Source: Marivirga aurantiaca
GTDB taxonomy: Bacteria > Bacteroidota > Bacteroidia > Cytophagales > Cyclobacteriaceae
NCBI RefSeq assembly: GCF_016679925.1
Contig: NZ_JAEQBW010000011.1
Location: 62,001 to 126,000 of the forward strand
DNA: 64,000 nucleotides
Reading direction: 5' to 3'
Below are positions 58,094 to 64,000 of this stretch, piece by piece. Positions within the stretch are counted from its first letter, which is position 1. Each line of letters starts with the position of its first letter. Below the pieces are notes generated by a model. It was not told the origin of the DNA. It did no database searches and worked only from the letters and a program-made list of their open reading frames with translations. The translations under genes were made by a program, and so were the position numbers.

Positions 58094-59404
58094 TTGAAGA
58101 CCAAAGGATTAAAAAAAGACAAGGTAAATGTAGTCACATTAGGATGTTCCAAAAATCTGGTAGATTCAGAAGTAATGATGACACAGTTGAAAGGAAACAA
58201 TATTGATGTCACTCATGAATCTGACAAAGACGACTCCAATATTATCATAGTGAATACCTGCGGGTTTATTGACAATGCAAAGCAAGAATCAATTGATACC
58301 ATTTTACGCTATGTAGATGCCAAAGAAGAAGGTAAAATAGACAAACTGTACGTAACAGGCTGTCTGTCTCAACGCTATAAAGACGATTTGGAAAAAGAAA
58401 TTCCACAAGTAGATGCCTATTTCGGCACCATGGAATTACCCCTTCTACTTAAAAAATTCAAAGCAGATTATAAACATGAGTTAGTGGGTGAGCGGATTAT
58501 CACCACTGCCAATCATTTTGCTTATATGAAAATAGCTGAAGGTTGCGACAGGCCTTGCTCTTTTTGTGCCATTCCGCTTATGAGAGGCAAGCATGTCTCA
58601 CGGCCTATTGAAGAATTAGTAAAAGAAGCCAAAAATCTTGCCCGCAATGGTGTTAAAGAAATTTTATTGATTGCACAAGATTCTACCTACTACGGACTGG
58701 ACATCTACAAAAAAAGAAATTTAGCTGAGCTTTTGAGACATCTTTCCGATGTGGAAGGAATAGAGTGGATCCGTCTACATTATGCATTTCCTACAGGTTT
58801 CCCCGAAGATATCCTGGATGTTATGGCCGAGAGGAACAACATCTGTAATTATCTGGACATGCCATTACAACATGGCTCTACCAACATGTTGAAAAAAATG
58901 CGCAGAGGAACTACCCGTGAAAAACAAGAAGCTTTAATTGAAAGAATTCGAACAAAAGTTCCTGGTATTGCTTTAAGAACTACTTTAATTGCAGGACATC
59001 CTGGCGAAACTGAAGAAGATTTCGAGCAAATGATGGATTTTGTACGAAAAACCCGCTTCGACAGATTAGGTGTTTTTCCTTATTCACATGAAGAAAATAC
59101 GCATGCCTACAGTTTTGAGGATGATGTGCCGGAAGAAGTTAAACAAGAAAGAACTGATACCGTTATGGAATTGCAGACTGCTATTTCCCAGGAATTGAAT
59201 GAGGCCAAAATAGGAAAATCTTTCAAGGTATTGGTGGATAGAAAAGAAGGTGGTTATTTCATTGGCAGAACAGAGCATGACTCTCCTGAAGTAGATAACG
59301 AGGTACTAATTGATGCCACCAAACAATATGCACGTATTGGAGATTTCGTAAAGGTAGAAATTACAGATGCAACTGAATTTGACCTCTATGGAACAATAGA
59401 ATAA
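58094..59404 (+). CDS. rimO: Ribosomal protein S12 methylthiotransferase RimO
   Basis: A 436-residue radical-SAM methylthiotransferase of normal length. The N-terminal UPF0004 domain has VTLGCSKNLVDSEVMM (C18), VNTCGFIDNAKQESID (C56) and VTGCLSQRY. The radical-SAM CxxxCxxC is in AEGCDRPCSFCAIPLMRGKH. A C-terminal TRAM domain follows (IGKSFKVLVDRKEGGYFIGR). It methylthiolates Asp of ribosomal protein S12. The start is TTG at 58094, supported by MKTKGLKKDKVNVVTLGC and the absence of any ATG before the first conserved motif. It is followed 5 bp later by bshC. Confidence 0.95.
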   Translation: MKTKGLKKDKVNVVTLGCSKNLVDSEVMMTQLKGNNIDVTHESDKDDSNIIIVNTCGFIDNAKQESIDTILRYVDAKEEGKIDKLYVTGCLSQRYKDDLEKEIPQVDAYFGTMELPLLLKKFKADYKHELVGERIITTANHFAYMKIAEGCDRPCSFCAIPLMRGKHVSRPIEELVKEAKNLARNGVKEILLIAQDSTYYGLDIYKKRNLAELLRHLSDVEGIEWIRLHYAFPTGFPEDILDVMAERNNICNYLDMPLQHGSTNMLKKMRRGTTREKQEALIERIRTKVPGIALRTTLIAGHPGETEEDFEQMMDFVRKTRFDRLGVFPYSHEENTHAYSFEDDVPEEVKQERTDTVMELQTAISQELNEAKIGKSFKVLVDRKEGGYFIGRTEHDSPEVDNEVLIDATKQYARIGDFVKVEITDATEFDLYGTIE

Positions 59405-59409
59405 GAAAT

Positions 59410-60975
59410 ATGAAGGTAGAATGTATTGAATTTTCGGAAACAGGGCAGTTCGCTCCTATTTTTAATGACTTTGTTGAACAAAAAGAAGTTCTCAAAACAT
59501 TCTACCATCGCTTTCCCCTCATTGAAAATTTTAAGGATCAAATAAAAGAAAAAGCAGGCCATCCTGTTAACAGGGAGGTACTTGTTCAATCTTTAAAAAA
59601 CCAATACCAATCTATCCCCAACCTGTCTGAAAAATTTGTATCCAAAATTGAGTCCTTACAATCAGTAAAAACCTTTACAGTAACTACTGGTCATCAGTTG
59701 AATATTTTTTCCGGGCCTCTCTATTTTCATTTTAAGATTATTACAGTCATCAATGCCTGTAGAAGCTTAAAAAAAGCTTACCCTGACTACAATTTTGTCC
59801 CTGTCTATTGGATGGCTTCAGAAGACCACGACCTGGAAGAAATCAAGACGGTGCAAGTAGAGGGCAAGAAATACAAATGGCCTACTACACAAACAGGTGC
59901 TGTAGGAAAAATGAAGACTGAGGGATTGGGAAAACTTGCAGATCAAATTGAAAAGGTAAATGGATTATTCCATCAGGCCTATAACAAAGCAGGGAATCTT
60001 GCAGAGGCTGTAAGATATTACGTACATGAACTGTATGGCAAAGAAGGCCTGGTGGTTTTGGATGGTGATGACAGTGGGTTAAAGAAATACCTAATTCCTG
60101 CTATAAAAGAAGATGTGGTAAATAATACTGCTAACTCTCTGGTAGAAAAGCAATCGGCCAAACTGGAAGAGTCAGGTTATAAGTCGCAGACATTTCCGAG
60201 AGAAATAAACTTCTTCTATTTGCAAGATGGTATAAGATGCAGAATAGTAAAAGCAGAATCAGGCTATAAAGTTTTGGATACGGACATTCAATTTTCTGAA
60301 AAGGAAATTTTAGACGAAATTGATTCTAATCCTCAAAATTTCAGTCCTAATGTTATTTTAAGACCACTCTATCAGGAAATAATTTTGCCCAATCTGGCTT
60401 ATACAGGCGGCCCTGCAGAAGTAGCTTACTGGATGCAACTGAAACTGGTTTTCAAACATTTTGATGTTCCGTTTCCTATATTACTTCCGAGAAATTTCGG
60501 GATGATCATCCCTAATAAAATACAACATAAGATCAAGAAACTCAAGCTTTCTAATGTGCAGCTCTTTAAAGAAAAAGAAAAACTAAAGAAAACCATCATT
60601 AAAAAAATTAGCGCACAAAAACTTAATCTTAATGAAGAACGGCAGCAGTTGCTTCAGTTAATGGAGGAAATTCAACAGTATGCCGAAGATATAGATTTGA
60701 GCTTAGCTGAAATGGCATCTGCTGAGACCCAAAAGATCAGGAATGCTATTGACAAAATAGAAAAGAAAATGTTGGCCGCAGAAAAAAGAAAACACAGTGA
60801 CAAAATGCGCCAGATAGATGAAATAACAGACTATTTATTTCCCGGTAGTGGTTTGCAGGAACGAAAGGAAAATTTCCTGCCTTTTTATAAATCAGACCCT
60901 GCCTTTATTGACAAACTATTAAAAAGCTTTGACCCATTTAATTTAAAATTCCATATTCTCCGCTGGGATGGATAA
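59410..60975 (+). CDS. bshC: Bacillithiol biosynthesis cysteine ligase BshC
   Basis: A 521-residue protein of BshC length. Signatures include TVTTGHQLNIFSGPLYFHFKIITVI (HQxGxxTGPlY region), VPVYWMASEDHDLEEIKTVQV, RPLYQEIILPNLAYTGGPAE and VAYWMQLKLVFKHFDVPFPILLPRN. A long coiled coil spans about 385-465 (KLKKTIIKKISAQKLNLNEE). It joins cysteine to glucosaminyl-malate to make bacillithiol, the low-molecular-weight thiol of many Bacteroidota. It lies 5 bp after rimO and overlaps the cyclo-ligase gene by 8 bp. Confidence 0.94.
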   Translation: MKVECIEFSETGQFAPIFNDFVEQKEVLKTFYHRFPLIENFKDQIKEKAGHPVNREVLVQSLKNQYQSIPNLSEKFVSKIESLQSVKTFTVTTGHQLNIFSGPLYFHFKIITVINACRSLKKAYPDYNFVPVYWMASEDHDLEEIKTVQVEGKKYKWPTTQTGAVGKMKTEGLGKLADQIEKVNGLFHQAYNKAGNLAEAVRYYVHELYGKEGLVVLDGDDSGLKKYLIPAIKEDVVNNTANSLVEKQSAKLEESGYKSQTFPREINFFYLQDGIRCRIVKAESGYKVLDTDIQFSEKEILDEIDSNPQNFSPNVILRPLYQEIILPNLAYTGGPAEVAYWMQLKLVFKHFDVPFPILLPRNFGMIIPNKIQHKIKKLKLSNVQLFKEKEKLKKTIIKKISAQKLNLNEERQQLLQLMEEIQQYAEDIDLSLAEMASAETQKIRNAIDKIEKKMLAAEKRKHSDKMRQIDEITDYLFPGSGLQERKENFLPFYKSDPAFIDKLLKSFDPFNLKFHILRWDG

Positions 60976-61543
60976 ACATACGCTTAGAAAAGTATACCTG
61001 GAAAAACGTAAAATGCTCAGCATTGATGAGTACCAAAGGAGAAATCTCTTGCTACTTGAACAGCTTAAGCGATTTTTTGCCAGCCATCAATTTTCAAATA
61101 TTCACGTTTTCTTACCTATCAGGCAACAAAAAGAGCCTGATACATTTCCATTTATTAAATATTTATGGGAAAATAAACCTGAGGTTCAGGTTATCACCAG
61201 TATTTCAGACCTGGTAAAACCGGAAATGCAACATTACAAAATTGACAAACAAATTGTGATTACACCTAATAAATGGGGAATCCCTGAGCCACAGAATGCC
61301 ACCGTTTTTCCCATTACCGAAATAGATTGTGTGCTGACTCCAATGGTAGTTGGAAGTAAAAGCGGCCATAGAATCGGGTATGGAAAAGGATACTATGACA
61401 GGTTTCTGGAAAAATGCCTGCCTCAAACAAAATCGGTTGGTCTTTCACTGGCACCTTTATTAGACGGGGATCTTTATGCCGAAACACATGACAAGGTGTT
61501 GGGAACAATGATTACACCCTTTGAAATTGTTAATACCCATTAA
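60968..61543 (+). CDS. 5-formyltetrahydrofolate cyclo-ligase
   Basis: A 191-residue enzyme of usual length. It contains LRKVYLEKRKMLSIDEYQRR at the N terminus, NIHVFLPIRQQKEPDTFPFI and the ATP-site motif GHRIGYGKGYYDRFLEKCLP near residues 135-155. It converts 5-formyl-THF to 5,10-methenyl-THF using ATP. It overlaps bshC by 8 bp, so it is the third gene of rimO-bshC-cyclo-ligase. Confidence 0.94.
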   Translation: MDKHTLRKVYLEKRKMLSIDEYQRRNLLLLEQLKRFFASHQFSNIHVFLPIRQQKEPDTFPFIKYLWENKPEVQVITSISDLVKPEMQHYKIDKQIVITPNKWGIPEPQNATVFPITEIDCVLTPMVVGSKSGHRIGYGKGYYDRFLEKCLPQTKSVGLSLAPLLDGDLYAETHDKVLGTMITPFEIVNTH

Positions 61544-61550
61544 TTGTAGA

Positions 61551-61755
61551 AACCTGAGTTCGATTAAAAAAGACGTCATGCCTGGAAAATTAAGGCTTAA
61601 TTTTTTAAAAAGTCTTAATTTATCCGGTATCTCATCCTAATATTAATGAGATGACGGACAATTTTCTTTTTTAAAAAAAATATAATCCCGCTTCAGCGGG
61701 ACCGAAATGACGTTCTAATTAGATTTTAATGTGAATTTAAAATCGAACTCAGGTT
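61551..61755. mobile_element. 205-bp MITE-like element with perfect 15-bp terminal inverted repeats
   Basis: AACCTGAGTTCGATT (61551-61565) and AATCGAACTCAGGTT (61741-61755) are perfect inverted repeats. Inside are a near-perfect hairpin (left arm from 61581, right arm to 61626, core AAATTAAG/CTTAATTT), ATCTCAT/ATGAGAT (61629-61652), and a CCCGCT/AGCGGG hairpin followed by AATGACG (61687-61712). No coding frame is present. About 110 bp match 35749-35862. No target duplication was obvious. Confidence 0.6.
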
Positions 61756-61841
61756 AGAAGGTATTTCTCTCACTTTTTTTCCGAAAGAATAACAATCTCA
61801 CTCTAAAATCATTATACCTTTAACAAACAAAGAATACATAA

Positions 61842-63305
61842 ATGAAAGCCAAAATAGTAGGTGCAGGTATTGGAGGAATTGCAACAGCCATAAGATTGGC
61901 TAAAAAAGGTTATTCAGTAGAAGTATATGAGCAAAACAATTATCCCGGAGGAAAATTAACCGCTTTTGAACAAGATGGGTTCCGCTTCGATGCAGGGCCA
62001 TCTCTTTTCACGCTTCCCGAACTGGTTGATGATTTAATAACCTTACAGAAAGAAGGCGCCAATATTGATTTCCCTTATGACAAATTGGACGAATCCTGCC
62101 GGTATTTCTGGGATGATAGTACACAACTAACAGCTTATACCAACCCTGAAAAATTTAGCAAAGAAGTAGAGAAGGTATTTGACATCCCCGCAAAAATTAT
62201 TACCCAATATTTAAAAGAAGCTTCATTTAAATATGAAAAGTCTTCAAAGCTATTTTTGGAGAAATCATTGCACAAAACAAGTACTTTTTTCACCAAAGAA
62301 ATTATTCCTGCCCTACTCAACATTTATCGGTTGGGACTCTTTGAAACCATGCACCAGCTAAATAGCACAAAGCTAAAGCATCCAAAAATAGAGCAATTGT
62401 TCGACAGATTTGCTACTTATAATGGTTCAGATCCTTATCAGGCACCGGGAATTCTCACTTCAATTGCCAACCTGGAATTGAATAAAGGGACCTATTATCC
62501 AACAGAGGGAATGCATCAAATTACTGAAAGGCTGGTGCAAGTGGCAGAATCTTTAGATGTAAAATTTAATTACAACAGTTCCGTTGAGAAAATAATCATT
62601 GAATCGGGCAAAGCAAAAGGGCTTCAGGTAAATGGAGAAGTTTTGTCAGCTGATTTGGTAGTAAGCAATATGGATGTTTACCCTACTTACAAAAAGTTGT
62701 TGAGTGACCAACAGCAACCTGAAGCCATATTGAACCAGGAGAGGAGTAGTTCTGCATTAATTTTTTATTGGGGCATCAATAGGGAATTTAAAGAACTAGG
62801 CTTGCACAATATCTTCTTCAGTAATGATTATAAAGAAGAATTCAGACATATTTTTAAGTTAAAATCCGTTTTTTCAGATCCTACTATTTATGTAAATGTC
62901 TCTTCCAAACAAACTCCACAAGATGCTCCTGATGGAATGGAAAACTGGTTTGTAATGATAAATGTACCTGCTAACATTGGCCAGGATTGGGATGTAATTA
63001 TTCCTGAGCTTAAAAAAACTGTCATAGCAAAAATTGGGAACAGACTTGGTGTAGCTTTGGAGCAATATATCGTGACGGAGAATATTTTAGATCCACGAAG
63101 CATAGAATCCAAAACCTCCTCGTATCAGGGGGCTCTCTATGGAAGTAGTTCCAACAATCGGTATGCAGCATTTCTCAGGCATCCCAATTTCCATCAGAAG
63201 ATTAAAGGCTTGTATTTTTCAGGAGGGAGTGTACACCCTGGTGGCGGAATTCCATTGTGTTTACTTTCAGCCAAAATTATAGACGATTTAAGCCCAAATG
63301 TATAG
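61842..63305 (+). CDS. crtD: Carotenoid desaturase, probably CrtD-type 1'-hydroxycarotenoid 3,4-desaturase
   Basis: A 487-residue flavoprotein of the CrtI/CrtD family. The FAD-binding start is MKAKIVGAGIGGIATAIRLA then KKGYSVEVYEQNNYPGGKLT, followed by FEQDGFRFDAGPSLFTLPEL. The late motif is LYFSGGSVHPGGGIPLCLLS, the CrtI-family FAD signature. The segment GPSLFTLPELVDDL resembles CrtD rather than the GPSWYWMP type of Bacteroidota phytoene desaturase, and the next gene is CruF-like; together these favour CrtD in monocyclic (myxol/saproxanthin-like) carotenoid synthesis. CrtI remains possible. It overlaps the next gene by 8 bp. Confidence 0.78.
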   Translation: MKAKIVGAGIGGIATAIRLAKKGYSVEVYEQNNYPGGKLTAFEQDGFRFDAGPSLFTLPELVDDLITLQKEGANIDFPYDKLDESCRYFWDDSTQLTAYTNPEKFSKEVEKVFDIPAKIITQYLKEASFKYEKSSKLFLEKSLHKTSTFFTKEIIPALLNIYRLGLFETMHQLNSTKLKHPKIEQLFDRFATYNGSDPYQAPGILTSIANLELNKGTYYPTEGMHQITERLVQVAESLDVKFNYNSSVEKIIIESGKAKGLQVNGEVLSADLVVSNMDVYPTYKKLLSDQQQPEAILNQERSSSALIFYWGINREFKELGLHNIFFSNDYKEEFRHIFKLKSVFSDPTIYVNVSSKQTPQDAPDGMENWFVMINVPANIGQDWDVIIPELKKTVIAKIGNRLGVALEQYIVTENILDPRSIESKTSSYQGALYGSSSNNRYAAFLRHPNFHQKIKGLYFSGGSVHPGGGIPLCLLSAKIIDDLSPNV

Positions 63306-63957
63306 TAAATTAACAAACACACTGCAATTCATCCAATCACGACCTGCCATAGGTATAGTGATATTGTCTGCCTTTTATTTCTTCGGAATTATAGGAATTC
63401 AATCGGAAGCAGCTAAATGGTTTATAGAAAAAACAGCTTTTAATCTGCTCTTATCACTAGTTATTCTGCTAACATATCAACAAACATTCAATTTCAGGCT
63501 CTGGATTGGTTTCCTGTTTTGTTATTTCATTGGATTTTTTGCTGAATATCTCGGGGTTACTTATGGTATATTATTTGGAAGTTATGAATATCCTGACACA
63601 TTAGGCATACAATGGAATGGCGTTCCTGTCATTATTGGGGTCAACTGGTTTTTACTTACTTTTTGCATTTGGGCTTTAATGAGAAAGACTTCTTTTTCTC
63701 CTGCCTTCCTCATTATTCCAGCCACAATTCTCACTGTCTTGGTGGATATATTGATAGAACCTGTCGCAATTTCTTTAAATTTTTGGCAATGGGAAAACAA
63801 CACTGTTCCACTTCAAAACTATGTAGGATGGGGATTTATCTCCTTTCTCATATTTAGCTTTTATGCTTTAATAAGAATTCCGACAGATAATAAAATCTAC
63901 TGGGCTTTATTAGCCTGGCAAATAATATTTTTTGCGTCACTGAATTTTCTATTATAG
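63298..63957 (+). CDS. cruF: CruF-like carotenoid 1',2'-hydratase
   Basis: A 219-residue membrane protein with about seven hydrophobic segments. It has FFAEYLGVTYGILFGSYEYP then DTLGIQWNGVPVIIGVNWFL, the CruF signature (E-x-x-G-x-x-x-G-x-x-F-G-x-Y and VPxxIgxxW), and LVDILIEPVAISLNFWQWEN NT later, with the conserved DxxxEP and FWxW. CruF hydrates a psi-end of carotenes to a 1'-hydroxy group. It overlaps the desaturase gene by 8 bp, giving a two-step pathway unit. Confidence 0.85.
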   Translation: MYSKLTNTLQFIQSRPAIGIVILSAFYFFGIIGIQSEAAKWFIEKTAFNLLLSLVILLTYQQTFNFRLWIGFLFCYFIGFFAEYLGVTYGILFGSYEYPDTLGIQWNGVPVIIGVNWFLLTFCIWALMRKTSFSPAFLIIPATILTVLVDILIEPVAISLNFWQWENNTVPLQNYVGWGFISFLIFSFYALIRIPTDNKIYWALLAWQIIFFASLNFLL

Positions 63958-64000
63958 CTATTTCCATCTAGTTAGTCCCTATTTTTCCCTTACTACCATT

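Overview
The window looks like chromosome from a Bacteroidota bacterium, most probably a Cytophagales-type marine or soil gliding relative. The grounds are AT-rich DNA, SusC/TonB-type outer-membrane receptors, a type IX secretion sorting domain, a LytTR/LytS two-component pair, the fused CcoN-CcoO oxidase, the rpmB-rpmG-DUF4295-ftsY cluster, bacillithiol synthesis (BshC), CruF-type carotenoid genes, and -7 promoter boxes of the form TANNTTTG in place of a sigma-70 -10 box. I saw no rRNA, tRNA, CRISPR array, phage or intact insertion sequence. Genus assignment is inference.

Layout. 1-15.2 kb: the tail of a TonB-dependent receptor, a WG-repeat secreted protein, an alkyltransferase-like DNA repair protein, a sodium/solute symporter, clpS-recR, a Ser/Arg-rich secreted protein, an M14 metallopeptidase, a DUF1801 protein, and a LytTR regulator/sensor kinase operon divergent from a large outer-membrane barrel protein. 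15.2-34 kb: mainly housekeeping and transport: PspC, a PlsC acyltransferase, a bile-acid-type symporter, a small cytochrome b5, two unrelated phosphate transporters back to back, an M20 amidohydrolase, a SPOR lipoprotein, secA, dapF, trkH, a heptose-phosphate-kinase-like gene, an aminotransferase, yebC and an AT-rich GNAT-like gene. 34-51 kb: hemN, an e(P4)-type phosphatase, a giant Asp-box (BNR/VPS10-like) protein, and a complete cbb3 oxidase operon read leftward (ccoI-ccoS-ccoNO-ccoQ-ccoP-ccoG-fixH-TauE/SafE-like). Beyond it lie an unidentified Cys-containing protein, a DsbA-family protein, Dps, YtxH and an XRE regulator. 51-64 kb: ornithine aminotransferase, the ribosomal protein/ftsY cluster, DUF6048/DUF6452, rimO, bshC, 5-formyl-THF cyclo-ligase, and a carotenoid desaturase-hydratase pair.

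Functional links. The clearest theme is low-oxygen respiration. hemN (anaerobic haem synthesis) and the cbb3 operon carry the same kind of TGA-N6-TCA palindrome, centred in both cases exactly 29.5 bp before a TANNTTTG-like -7 box, where the -33 element would normally be. This is the geometry expected for a class II Crp/Fnr-family activator, and is the strongest regulatory signal here. A similar palindrome, without a matching -7 box, lies between the Cys-containing protein and the DsbA-family gene just upstream of the oxidase operon.

Other points of interest are two decayed genes of toxin/nucleotidyltransferase type (a PIN-domain remnant at 3.6 kb and a MNT-like remnant at 15.5 kb), an orphan type IX sorting domain, and a set of intergenic palindromic elements. 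These include a 205-bp MITE-like element with perfect 15-bp terminal inverted repeats, a diverged relative of it 26 kb away, and two other 80-90 bp near-perfect stem-loops. I did not find a convincing new multi-gene defence or biosynthetic system.
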